DNA from: Bacteroidaceae bacterium
GTDB lineage: Bacteria; Bacteroidota; Bacteroidia; Bacteroidales; Bacteroidaceae
Reading direction: 5' to 3'
Assembly (NCBI GenBank): GCA_017616915.1
Contig: JAFZXF010000072.1
Location: forward strand, 1 to 48,107
DNA length: 48,107 nt
The notes under the pieces are model-generated. The model ran no database searches. It worked only from the letters and a program-made list of their open reading frames with translations, and was not told the DNA's origin. Position numbers and translations under genes: made by a program. This document shows, in pieces, positions 1 through 8,633 of the stretch (its first letter is position 1; every line of letters begins with the position of its first letter).

Positions 1-1767
1 AAGTATTACTGAGTATGCATTGACAAGCTCCACCAATTTTATGGATGAAGAACCAAGCGTTAAGTTCTGATAGTCATTATAGAGTTTATCCTTGATGCCA
101 AGCTTACGAGCCAGTCGTACCACATTGTTAGGCCCGACCTTATAACACAGATTGACAGCAGCGGCATTCTTACTGAACTTAAAGGCAGAGCGAAGCAGCA
201 TCGATGCTCCCGACCAGCGAGTTTTCTTAAGCTTGGCTCCGCGTGGTGGCCTGTCTTCAATATGGTCGCAAGGACTCCAGCCCTGCTCCATAGCCTCTGT
301 ATAGACAATGCCCTTGAATGTGGAGCCGGTCTGATGGCGAGCGATAACATTGTCGTGGTTCCATGTACGGAAGTTGAGGTTGCCCACCCAAGCTTTAACA
401 TGATGTGTGCTTGGCTCAATCACTACAAAGCCGGCCTGCAGGAAATTCAGCATAGTCTGGATAGAGTCGCGTGTGGACATCATCATCGTTTGCGGACCAG
501 TGTATGGATTGTTGATAATCACCTCATGCGGACGATTAATCTCCACATTCACGAAGTAATTAAGAGAATCGGGGTCATCTCTCAGCTGGCGGTAACGCGG
601 CAAAGTGCGAATCACAGAGTTGGTATATTTCGCCGACACATCGGGACGCATGTGGAAGTTTCTCTGCAGATTGTTGACATGGGTGATGGTTGCACTCTCT
701 GCATAGTGCTGCATACGGCTGTCAATGGTGGTGTATATCTTCAGACCGTCACTATAGAGATCCACGCTACCCAGACCACGTTCCCGGAATTTCTCCGTCA
801 GGAAACGGGCTATCTCTTGGCGCAGATACGGTGCGGAACCATCATAAACCTTCTCCACCTTATACTTACTGATATCAATGGGCAGCGAGGATAGCGAGTC
901 GTACTCGCGGCGGGTAAGGTCGCCATGAGTATAGAGATTATATAGCACGGTGTTGCGGCGCGAGAGCGACTTCTCATAGTTGGAATGAGGATTGTAAGTG
1001 GAGGTCGCCTTAAGCAGTCCTACCAACACCGCACTCTCTTCCACCTTGAGTTTGTCGGGAGTTGTGCCGAAATAAGTGCTGGCAGCGGTGCGGATGCCAT
1101 AAGAGTTAGAACCAAAGTCCACCGTGTTGATATACATCTGGAGTATCTCGCGCTTGGAATAAAGCATCTCCAACTCCGCAGCGGCGATACACTCTTTTGT
1201 CTTCATTATGAGCATACGGAGGCCGGGAATATTGCCTAGCAATCCGTTGGAGTACTGAGTGCGGACACGGAACATATTCTTGGCCAGCTGCTGGGTTATC
1301 GTGGAAGCTCCTCGCGGACTACCCATCACGATATCCTTGAGCGCCGCAACGATGCCTTGGAAATCCACACCATGATGCTGATAGAAACGCTCGTCCTCTG
1401 TGTCGATAAGGGTTTTGAAGAACATGGGTGACACATCTTCATAGCGCACAGTGGAACGATTCTCCCTAAAGAACTTGCCCAGCTCCACTCCATCAGCGGA
1501 ATATACTACTGAAGCCTCGCTTGTCTCGGGATGCATGATGCTGTCAACCGACGGCATCTTGCCAAACAGCCACAGCAGGTTGACAAACACCGCAAACACG
1601 AAGAAAAACAGTAGCAGGAAAAAAGATACTGTGGCAGTAAGCAGCTTTTTATACCACGGCTTGCCGCGATATAGGCCGCTATACCACCGCCACATTGATA
1701 CGGGCAACATACACAGACTCTTAGCTGCGTAGCCTAGCCAATTTATGAATCGCTTAATAGCACTCAT
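1..1767 (-). CDS. Penicillin-binding protein 1A-type bifunctional transglycosylase/transpeptidase, 3' end beyond window
   Basis: Class A PBP that polymerises glycan strands and cross-links peptides of peptidoglycan at the outer face of the inner membrane. The 589 visible codons start at the ATG on 1767 (MSAIKRFINW) and stay open to base 1, so the C-terminus lies outside. Seen in order: a short basic cytoplasmic segment, one membrane helix (about residues 47-70), the GT51 transglycosylase domain with EDERFYQHHGVD, RGASTITQQLAKN and ELEMLYSKREILQMYIN, then the start of the transpeptidase domain with the catalytic STFK (serine acyl site) and an SKN motif. The frame ends in NAYSVIL, the usual stretch following the SKN region. 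It diverges from the nuclease gene at 1956. Family assignment is very secure; which of the host's class A PBPs it is cannot be told from the fragment. Confidence 0.93.
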   Translation of the reverse strand, partial: MSAIKRFINWLGYAAKSLCMLPVSMWRWYSGLYRGKPWYKKLLTATVSFFLLLFFFVFAVFVNLLWLFGKMPSVDSIMHPETSEASVVYSADGVELGKFFRENRSTVRYEDVSPMFFKTLIDTEDERFYQHHGVDFQGIVAALKDIVMGSPRGASTITQQLAKNMFRVRTQYSNGLLGNIPGLRMLIMKTKECIAAAELEMLYSKREILQMYINTVDFGSNSYGIRTAASTYFGTTPDKLKVEESAVLVGLLKATSTYNPHSNYEKSLSRRNTVLYNLYTHGDLTRREYDSLSSLPIDISKYKVEKVYDGSAPYLRQEIARFLTEKFRERGLGSVDLYSDGLKIYTTIDSRMQHYAESATITHVNNLQRNFHMRPDVSAKYTNSVIRTLPRYRQLRDDPDSLNYFVNVEINRPHEVIINNPYTGPQTMMMSTRDSIQTMLNFLQAGFVVIEPSTHHVKAWVGNLNFRTWNHDNVIARHQTGSTFKGIVYTEAMEQGWSPCDHIEDRPPRGAKLKKTRWSGASMLLRSAFKFSKNAAAVNLCYKVGPNNVVRLARKLGIKDKLYNDYQNLTLGSSSIKLVELVNAYSVIL

Positions 1768-1815
1768 TACTCACGGGACCAGCGAACTTGACGCAATAAT
1801 CAGTCCTCTTGAATG

Positions 1816-1823
1816 CAAAAGTA
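1816..1823 (-). promoter_or_regulatory. -7 box of the PBP1A gene
   Basis: Reads TACTTTTG on the minus strand, matching the Bacteroidota -7 consensus TAnnTTTG, followed by CATTC. It lies 48 nt upstream of the PBP start codon. No clear -33 TTTG was found. Assignment is by motif only. Confidence 0.5.
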
Positions 1824-1846
1824 CCAATTTAATCGCGGATAGACAC

Positions 1847-1926
1847 ATTTTTTCTCCTTTTTTTCTCCTTTTCTCACTTTTTTTCTCCTTACTCACTACT
1901 CCTTACTCCATTTCTCTCCCCTTTTT
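1847..1926 (+). repeat. Polypyrimidine tract with repeated tttttctcc units
   Basis: About 80 bases of almost pure C/T on the plus strand, with several near-identical TTTTTCTCC/TTTTCTCAC units, in the divergent PBP/nuclease intergenic region. It lies just upstream of the nuclease promoter. No gene is visible in it. Confidence 0.6.
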
Positions 1927-1928
1927 AT

Positions 1929-1936
1929 TATTTTTG
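1929..1936 (+). promoter_or_regulatory. -7 box of the nuclease gene
   Basis: TATTTTTG followed by CAGC, matching TAnnTTTG, 19 nt before the nuclease ATG. The -33 region falls in the polypyrimidine tract and has no TTTG. Confidence 0.5.
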
Positions 1937-1955
1937 CAGCATAAAACAAACACAC

Positions 1956-2744
1956 ATGAAGTCAAAGACGAGAACAAGAATCATCATTGCTGCCATTGCT
2001 GTGATTCTGGTAACGACGGTAAGTATAGTGGTAGATGCGGCTCACCACGAAAAACAAATCAATCCGGAGCCGCTGACAGCAACCCCCATCAAAGGAGAGA
2101 AGATGCTCCGACGAACAGGATACACCTGCTCATACAACACAACCACACGCCAACCCAACTATGTGGCATGGACTCTGACAGCCAAACGCACATACGGACA
2201 GAATAAACGCGAGCCGCTGTTCTATGAGGACGAACAACTGCCCAAAGACCAGCGCGCTCTACTCAGCGACTACTACAACTCGGGAATGACTCGCGGACAC
2301 ATGTGTCCCGCCGCAGACAACAAATGGAACAACCAGGCTATGCGCGAATCTTTCCTATTAAGCAATATCTGTCCGCAGACTTACACTCTCAACGCCGACG
2401 ACTGGGAGCACCTGGAGTCTTTCTGCCGCAACTGGGTGCGAAAGCACCGAGCCCCGATTTCCATCATCTGCGGCCCAATCTTCACCAGCAAGCCGCCACA
2501 GCTCAGGCGCAAACGTCTCTATGTGCCAGACAAATTCTTCAAAGCAATAGTGTGTACAGAGAAAGGTGAAGAAAAAGGCATTGCCTTCATTTATGACAAC
2601 AACAGTGAGAAGCATCCCATGCAATACTACGTTTGCAGCATTGATAAGGTGGAAGCGCTTACCGGTTATGATCTTTTCTTTCGCCTTCCCCGCAAGTTGC
2701 AAGAACGGATAGAAAGCACCGCCAATATGAAAGACTGGCAATAA
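1956..2744 (+). CDS. Exported DNA/RNA non-specific endonuclease (NUC1/EndA family)
   Basis: A 262-residue beta-beta-alpha-metal nuclease that should cut DNA and RNA without sequence preference outside the cytoplasm. Residues 8-28 form a hydrophobic export signal or anchor after a basic start (MKSKTRTR), so the enzyme acts in the periplasm or beyond. The core motif MTRGHMCPAADN near residue 110 is the family DRGH motif with Thr replacing the first Asp; its His is the general base. Further downstream come NNQAMRESFLLSNICPQ, with the metal-binding Asn helix, and the typical CGPIF strand. The start is the ATG at 1956, supported by a -7 box 19 nt upstream. A terminator-like hairpin follows at 2800. 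Likely roles are nutrient scavenging or degradation of extracellular DNA (inference). Confidence 0.9.
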   Translation: MKSKTRTRIIIAAIAVILVTTVSIVVDAAHHEKQINPEPLTATPIKGEKMLRRTGYTCSYNTTTRQPNYVAWTLTAKRTYGQNKREPLFYEDEQLPKDQRALLSDYYNSGMTRGHMCPAADNKWNNQAMRESFLLSNICPQTYTLNADDWEHLESFCRNWVRKHRAPISIICGPIFTSKPPQLRRKRLYVPDKFFKAIVCTEKGEEKGIAFIYDNNSEKHPMQYYVCSIDKVEALTGYDLFFRLPRKLQERIESTANMKDWQ

Positions 2745-2799
2745 GCTCCATCTTCTTAAAAGCTATCTCCTTAAAGGAAGATTAGCGTAATCAACGAAT

Positions 2800-2835
2800 A
2801 AGGCCGAGACTCGCATGTTAACGAATCTCGGCCTT
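2800..2835. terminator. Hairpin terminator between convergent nuclease and susD genes
   Basis: A perfect 10-bp stem (AAGGCCGAGA with TCTCGGCCTT) closes a 16-nt loop. It lies in the 146-bp gap where the plus-strand nuclease gene and the minus-strand SusC/D operon converge, so it could serve both directions. Short T runs follow on either side, so efficiency is uncertain. Confidence 0.65.
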
Positions 2836-2890
2836 TGACTAAACCTTAACGAACGGCGCTTTTACGCTATTCTCTAAGGTTAATATCGGC

Positions 2891-5164
2891 TTATTCAGGC
2901 AATTTGTAATACCAATTCTCCTTATTCAGCATCTTGGTGCGCAGAGTGGCGTTAACCTGTGATGCATCGTCGGTAACGTTCTGCTCACGACGTGCAATCT
3001 TCCATGCCAGCCATTCAGTGCCATCGAAGCCGGCCTCGTTCTTATGACCTGCTACACGGATAAGGTCAGTGAAGCGGTGACCCTCGAATGCGAGCTCAAG
3101 TGCGGACTCGTCCATGAGGATGTTCTCCACAGCATTGATAATGGTGGCCTTATCAGTAACCAACAGGGTGTCGCCACTATAGAGAGTCTTTGCGTAAGCC
3201 TCCTGGTCAGCATAGGAGAGGCCGTTCTTGCGAGCATAATCCTCAGCTACCTTCTCAGCTACTTGGCGAGCATAGGTGTATACAGTGTCGCAGATACCGG
3301 CTACATCACCACATCCACGGGAGTGCACACCGAAATTACCGAAGTTCTCAACCAAATCGGAATTGCTCCACTTGGAGTTGGCATCGAAGTCGAGGAAGCT
3401 GTACTTCTTCATATCTCTCATCTCATCCTGCGAGAGGTAATACATACCACCGCTCAGAGCCTTCGGAGTAAGCATATACTCTACATCATACCACTTCTCC
3501 TGAACAGATTCGGGGATGTCAGCCAAAGTGATAGGAGCAAGTCCGGCATTTACCCAAATGGTATCGCCTGCATAGATGCTGTCGACACCTTCCACACTGT
3601 AAACCACAACAGTAGAGTCTAAACCATAGTTGACGGTTGCGCTCAGGCCATCGTTAACAAGTTTACCAACGATAACACCAGGAATGGTGTCAACGCGGAG
3701 AAGCGTGTCAGCCTCGGTGTCCATAATCTTCTCAAGCTTATTAACCGACTTAACAATGTCGGTAGTACCGAGGGTAGGCATATTCTGCACATAGAGACCG
3801 TCCTTCAGAACACCAAATGCCAGCTCGGGGAATCCGAGACGGTTAACTGCCTCTGCATAGCGGAGCAGCACCTCCACCGAACGATAGAGAGGTACGTAGT
3901 AATTCTTGGAGAAAGCATTGTAACGGATGTTGTCACCCTCGTAGGTTGAATTCCTGAGCGGCATAAACTTGTCGATGGTATAGCTCTGGTCACCATTGCG
4001 GTACTCCACTCTGGGAGCCCATGCGGGCAGACGGCCGTCACCACCCATGAACTCTTCTCTCTTGTAGATGTCGCCATCAACAGAGAATTTGTTGAAGCGC
4101 TGAGCCTTGCAGAGAGAGATGAACTGGGGCGAGGGAAGAACCTGCTGGTTCTGCTCGTAAGCAGACAACTGTCCTTCTTCCATCTTGAAGCCAGTCACAT
4201 TCTGCAGCACGTCAAACACAAAGCCGTTGGCAGAGGTGGAAGCACCTGCAGAAGTGGTAATTACCTCATTGCCAATACTTGTGAGAGCGTTAGTCAGATT
4301 GCCCGAGTTTACAATATCCACATCAATGCCGGCGAACTTAATCGACCTTCCTTCTGCTTTGTTACTAGCAGCCTGGTATGACGGGTTGTTCTTAGCATTG
4401 TAGATAAAGTAGTCATGATAGTAGAAAGCGGCATTCTCATAGTCGTTACCCATGAGATAGGCATCTGCCATCACGAGCTGAACGGGGAACATATTGTTGA
4501 CAGAAGAGTAGCCGCCACCACCACTGGTGAATGTGCCGTAGTCGGGAATTCCCAGAGCATGCTGCACATCATAAGCCTTGGCAAGACCTGCCTCGTTGAG
4601 CAGAGTGATGAGATTGCTGGCGTTGGCCTTAGGTGAACTCTTCTGCAGAGCCTCTGCCTCATTGGTGCTTGTCACAGGAGTGGTTACGAAGGGAACCTCG
4701 CCATAGAGACGCACGAGCTGAATATAAGCCCAGGCTCTCATGGCCTGTACCTGTGCCCACTCGCGCTTCATTATCTTGACGTTGTTCTGAGTCACGGTAG
4801 TGTCAACGTTAGCAAGATAGAAGTTGCAGGCATTAACCACATGATAATAGTCAGCCACATTGAGCAGGGCGGAAGAACCGTTGACAGCCTCTCCGAAATC
4901 AATAAGATTGGAGATAGAGTCGGTGGTATAGGTACCAGACACTACCAGATCGCCACGGCTTTCACCGAGGAGCACGGTGCGCTCTGCCACATTCTGTATA
5001 CTGCGCAAGATTCCCACTGCGGAGTAAATAGAATCCTTGCCATACTCTTTCTCTGAAGCGTAGCGATCAAGATCAGGAGTAAGCATGTCTTCGCACGATG
5101 TTGTCAGCAGCATTGCCGACAGGGCGAAGGTCAAGATTGAAAGGATTGATTTATTTTTCATCAT
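2891..5164 (-). CDS. SusD/RagB-family outer-membrane lipoprotein with large insertion
   Basis: Surface lipoprotein that caps the SusC-type channel encoded just upstream (9-bp gap) and captures its ligand. The start MMKNKSILSIL is followed by a lipobox-like LLTTSC with Cys24 as lipidation site; the second ATG (5161) is equally possible. SusD features seen: the N-terminal part with RAWAYIQLVRLYGEVPFV (about 142-160), the helix LLRYAEAVNRLG (about 433-444), and a C-terminal ESALELAFEGHRFTDLIR (about 685-703). At 757 residues it is far longer than the usual 450-600. The excess lies mainly between residues 470 and 675, where other SusD proteins have a short link. That segment is rich in Asp, Val and Thr and resembles nothing I can name. 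Last gene of the six-gene operon. Ligand unknown. Confidence 0.92.
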   Translation of the reverse strand: MMKNKSILSILTFALSAMLLTTSCEDMLTPDLDRYASEKEYGKDSIYSAVGILRSIQNVAERTVLLGESRGDLVVSGTYTTDSISNLIDFGEAVNGSSALLNVADYYHVVNACNFYLANVDTTVTQNNVKIMKREWAQVQAMRAWAYIQLVRLYGEVPFVTTPVTSTNEAEALQKSSPKANASNLITLLNEAGLAKAYDVQHALGIPDYGTFTSGGGGYSSVNNMFPVQLVMADAYLMGNDYENAAFYYHDYFIYNAKNNPSYQAASNKAEGRSIKFAGIDVDIVNSGNLTNALTSIGNEVITTSAGASTSANGFVFDVLQNVTGFKMEEGQLSAYEQNQQVLPSPQFISLCKAQRFNKFSVDGDIYKREEFMGGDGRLPAWAPRVEYRNGDQSYTIDKFMPLRNSTYEGDNIRYNAFSKNYYVPLYRSVEVLLRYAEAVNRLGFPELAFGVLKDGLYVQNMPTLGTTDIVKSVNKLEKIMDTEADTLLRVDTIPGVIVGKLVNDGLSATVNYGLDSTVVVYSVEGVDSIYAGDTIWVNAGLAPITLADIPESVQEKWYDVEYMLTPKALSGGMYYLSQDEMRDMKKYSFLDFDANSKWSNSDLVENFGNFGVHSRGCGDVAGICDTVYTYARQVAEKVAEDYARKNGLSYADQEAYAKTLYSGDTLLVTDKATIINAVENILMDESALELAFEGHRFTDLIRVAGHKNEAGFDGTEWLAWKIARREQNVTDDASQVNATLRTKMLNKENWYYKLPE

Positions 5165-5173
5165 CGTAGTATT

Positions 5174-8100
5174 TTACAAGTTAATGGTTACACCGAAGTT
5201 GAAGTTGCGTGAGCTTGGCAGCATTCCAGCATCGATACCCTGATAGAGGGTGCCGTTTCCAACGGAGAACTCCGGATCAGATCCCGTATATTTGGAGAAG
5301 GTGACCAGGTTGTTAGCCTCGGCCCATACAGCCAGACCTTGCAGCCATGAGAGGGAGAGCGGCAGGTTGTAGGTGAGACGGATGTTCTTGAGCTTGAGGA
5401 AAGAGCCATTCTCAATCCAGCGATCGGAGAAGCGCTCGTTGTTAACCCACTCTGAAGAGGAGGTGAGCACTGCACGCGGGATGTCGGTCTTCTGGCCGCT
5501 GTAAGTCCAGCGGTTGGCGATAGCTGCAGTCTGGTTCCATAGATTGCTGGCAGCCTCAAGTTGTGAACGCTGGTAGTTGAACACATCGTTACCGAGTGAG
5601 TACTTGAAGATCACGTCGAGGGTGAAGTGCTTCCAGTTGAGAGAGGTAAAGATGTTTCCGTAGAGATCAGGATTGGGGTTACCTATCTCCACCATATCGG
5701 CATCGGAAATCCAGCCGTCACCGTTCTGGTCAACAAAGTGTACATCGCCGGCCTTGAAGTTACGGTAGGGATCTCCTGCATAACCGGTGGGATAGCGCAG
5801 ATAGCCATACTTGCCTGCTTCGGCTGCCTCAGCATCAGTAGCGAAAACGCCCTTGGTCTTATAACCGTAGAACACACCAGCCGACTTGCCTACTGCGGTC
5901 AGCACATTGTTGTTTCCGTAGATTGACGAAGTGTAGCCCTGGATGGTCTTGTAAACATCAGTCTTCACACCCATTTCATTGAGGTTGTAGGTAGTGATGG
6001 TTGATGAGGGCAGGCTGCTGATTTCGTTGCAATAGTGGCCGAGGGAGAATCCTGCCTTCCACTTAAAGTTCTTGGTGTTGAGCAGAATCATGTTGGCGTT
6101 GATATCGAAGCCCTTGTTAGTCATCGAGCCTGAGTTAGCCCACATGAAGGGCAGACCTGCGAGGTAGTCGAGATTAACCTTTGCCAGCAGGTTGGATGTC
6201 TTGCTCCAGAAGAAGTTGACGCCCAGTCCGAGGCGGTTGTTAAAGAGGCTGGTCTCAAGTCCAAGGTTGAAACGGCGGGTGGTTTCCCACTGTATCTTGG
6301 AGTTGGCGATATTAGCCAAGTTGAGCGACGTCATGCGGTTGAGATACTTCATGTTGGCGAAGTATGTACGCGATGCATAGTAGTCGATGTTGTCGTTACC
6401 CGACTCTTCGTAGCCTGCAGCCACCTTGAGGAAGTTAACTGCGGGAACATTGAACCATGATTCGGAAGAAACAAGCCATGCTGCCTGCAGTGAGGGGAAG
6501 AGACCCCAGTTAACACCGAAGAGCTTCACACCTTCCTTGGTGCTCTTTCCGAAGCGTGAGGAAGACTCTGCAGTAAGGGTACCGTTGACATAGTACTTGT
6601 TCTTGTAGTTGTAAGCTGCATCAAGGTAGTAGGCAAGATTGAGCCACTTATCGTTGGTACCGCCGTAGGTAAGATATGACAGCGAGTAAGAGATGTTAGG
6701 CATCTTGTCGTTAGAGTTGTTATAACCGGTGATGAAGCTGTTAGAGAAAGCATAGGATGCAAGGCGGAATCCGGCGGTAGCCTTAACACTGTGAGCAGCA
6801 AACTTCCTGTCAAACGACAGATAGAGGTTGTTGAACACGGTGGATTCGTCTCCATACTGAGTCTTAACAGCACTCGAGATTTGGCCAATACCCTCAGCAT
6901 ACTTCAGTGGCGTACCGTCGTAGGGGAGATAATACATCTCCGAGGTGCGATTTACGATGTAGCTGAAGCGGTCACCCAACTGCAGATAGGGATTAATCTG
7001 ATAGCGGGGATTGAAGTTAAGCGAGAACTGCGACTGCTCCTGGAAGTTCTTGTTGTCGCCCTGTCCGTTGCGGAGAATCCAGTAGGGGTTGGCAGTAGCA
7101 TCCGTACCGTAGTTCACACAGAAGCGGAACGGGTTGTAGGAATCCGTAAAGCTCTTTCCTGAATAAACATTGGGATTCGGAGCAATCTTGTTAGCCTTGG
7201 CCACATCGTCCCAATAGATAAAGTAGTCGGTCTTGCTAATCATAGGAGAAGCAATGAGTCCGAGAACATTGGGCGACGAGATATTGTTGGAACTGTAGTC
7301 CATAGCCCATCCGTTGTCGCGAAGGTTGTAGGTTACGCGGCCATAGGAGATGTCGCAGGAGGCGTCAATCTTGCTACTGAAAATAATGTCGGTGTTGAAG
7401 CGGACATTCAGGCGGCTGAAGTCGTTCTTCTTCGCAGTTGCATCTGATTCAGTGTAACCGAGTGAGAGTCCGTAGAGAGCGATGTCATCACCACCCTGCA
7501 CATTAATACGGTAGTTCTGGGTGAATGCGTTCTGATAGAGACCCTTCTGCCAGTCGGTGTTGTTGTGGTACATATCATAATATGTATAGGCGGGATCCTC
7601 GTTCATGAACGGCTGCGATGCGATGTTCTGCAATGCAGAGGTAACCGAAGAACCATTGCTCGGCTCATAAGTTCCAAGGATGTCAGACATATAGGTACGA
7701 TACTGCTTGCCGTCGAGCATGTCGATGGTGTTGGGGCGAGTCTCGAAACCACCATAGAGGCGTACGTTGATTCGTGTGGCACGGTCCTTTGCACGTTTGG
7801 TAGTAATCTCGATAACGCCATTGGCACCCTTGGCACCATAAAGTGCAGTACCGGTATTGACAACGCGTACCTTATCTATATCCTCGGGGTCAATAGTGCT
7901 GAGCACATTGTTGAAGAAGCCCTGATGAATAGCAGAGCGGTCGTACTGTGCATCCCAAATCACACCGTCAACCACGATGAGGGGCTGAGCGGAAGTGTTG
8001 AGAGAGGTAAGACCGTTGATAAGCATGTAGGCTCCCTGACCAGGCATGCCACCACGCATGGTGGTAAACACGCTGGCATTAAGTGCATTCTCAATATCAC

Positions 8101-8605
8101 TCTCCACGGAGATGGCAGATGAATTGCTCCAGGTGGCTTCAGCCTTTGTAAATACCTGGTTGGCATCCTTGTAGAAGGAGTTAAACACCGAGCTGTAAAT
8201 CGAGGTGGTCTGCTCCTCGTCACGCACAGGTATCTGCACAGGGTTGTACTCCGGAGTGGAGATATAAAGGGTGGTGGTGAACACCGGCACAGAGACGGTG
8301 TATTTACCATCCTCTTCTGTCATGGCAGAATAACGCGGGTCGTTAAGCGACTGCACACGCACACCGGCCAGCGGCTTACGGGTGGCAGCATCGATAACAG
8401 TACCCTTCACTTCTCGCATTTCATAAGTAGGAGTCTTGACAACCGCGGGACGCTTAATCATCACTTCCTCCTGCTCCTCAACCTCTTCTTCTACGTCGGT
8501 AACATCGTCCTGTGCATAGAGGGGAGTCGTACCGGCAAGGAAGAACAGGCTCAAGCCCAAGCCAAAGAGCTTGCCTAAAAGATTGTTGCTAATTATCTTT
8601 TTCAT
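5174..8605 (-). CDS. SusC/RagA-family TonB-dependent outer-membrane transporter (second copy)
   Basis: A 1143-residue TonB-linked beta-barrel that imports a ligand captured by the adjacent SusD. I placed the start at the ATG on 8605 (MKKIISNNLLG) because an AGGAAAC ribosome site precedes it and it opens a clean signal peptide ending TTPLYAQ. A longer frame from 8650 would overlap the upstream gene. After an acidic stretch (DDVTDVEEEVEEQEE) comes a carboxypeptidase-regulatory-like domain (REVKGTVIDAATRKPLAGV), then the plug with LIVVDGVIWD and YGAKGANGVIEITTK, then the barrel ending in FGVTINL with an aromatic-rich last strand. The plug is divergent: the usual QGKVAG and RIRG motifs are replaced by MRGGMPGQG and YMLINGLTSLN. 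It may therefore bind an unusual ligand. Confidence 0.95.
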   Translation of the reverse strand: MKKIISNNLLGKLFGLGLSLFFLAGTTPLYAQDDVTDVEEEVEEQEEVMIKRPAVVKTPTYEMREVKGTVIDAATRKPLAGVRVQSLNDPRYSAMTEEDGKYTVSVPVFTTTLYISTPEYNPVQIPVRDEEQTTSIYSSVFNSFYKDANQVFTKAEATWSNSSAISVESDIENALNASVFTTMRGGMPGQGAYMLINGLTSLNTSAQPLIVVDGVIWDAQYDRSAIHQGFFNNVLSTIDPEDIDKVRVVNTGTALYGAKGANGVIEITTKRAKDRATRINVRLYGGFETRPNTIDMLDGKQYRTYMSDILGTYEPSNGSSVTSALQNIASQPFMNEDPAYTYYDMYHNNTDWQKGLYQNAFTQNYRINVQGGDDIALYGLSLGYTESDATAKKNDFSRLNVRFNTDIIFSSKIDASCDISYGRVTYNLRDNGWAMDYSSNNISSPNVLGLIASPMISKTDYFIYWDDVAKANKIAPNPNVYSGKSFTDSYNPFRFCVNYGTDATANPYWILRNGQGDNKNFQEQSQFSLNFNPRYQINPYLQLGDRFSYIVNRTSEMYYLPYDGTPLKYAEGIGQISSAVKTQYGDESTVFNNLYLSFDRKFAAHSVKATAGFRLASYAFSNSFITGYNNSNDKMPNISYSLSYLTYGGTNDKWLNLAYYLDAAYNYKNKYYVNGTLTAESSSRFGKSTKEGVKLFGVNWGLFPSLQAAWLVSSESWFNVPAVNFLKVAAGYEESGNDNIDYYASRTYFANMKYLNRMTSLNLANIANSKIQWETTRRFNLGLETSLFNNRLGLGVNFFWSKTSNLLAKVNLDYLAGLPFMWANSGSMTNKGFDINANMILLNTKNFKWKAGFSLGHYCNEISSLPSSTITTYNLNEMGVKTDVYKTIQGYTSSIYGNNNVLTAVGKSAGVFYGYKTKGVFATDAEAAEAGKYGYLRYPTGYAGDPYRNFKAGDVHFVDQNGDGWISDADMVEIGNPNPDLYGNIFTSLNWKHFTLDVIFKYSLGNDVFNYQRSQLEAASNLWNQTAAIANRWTYSGQKTDIPRAVLTSSSEWVNNERFSDRWIENGSFLKLKNIRLTYNLPLSLSWLQGLAVWAEANNLVTFSKYTGSDPEFSVGNGTLYQGIDAGMLPSSRNFNFGVTINL

Positions 8606-8633
8606 TGTTTCCTGTTTTTTTAAGTTTAGTGAC

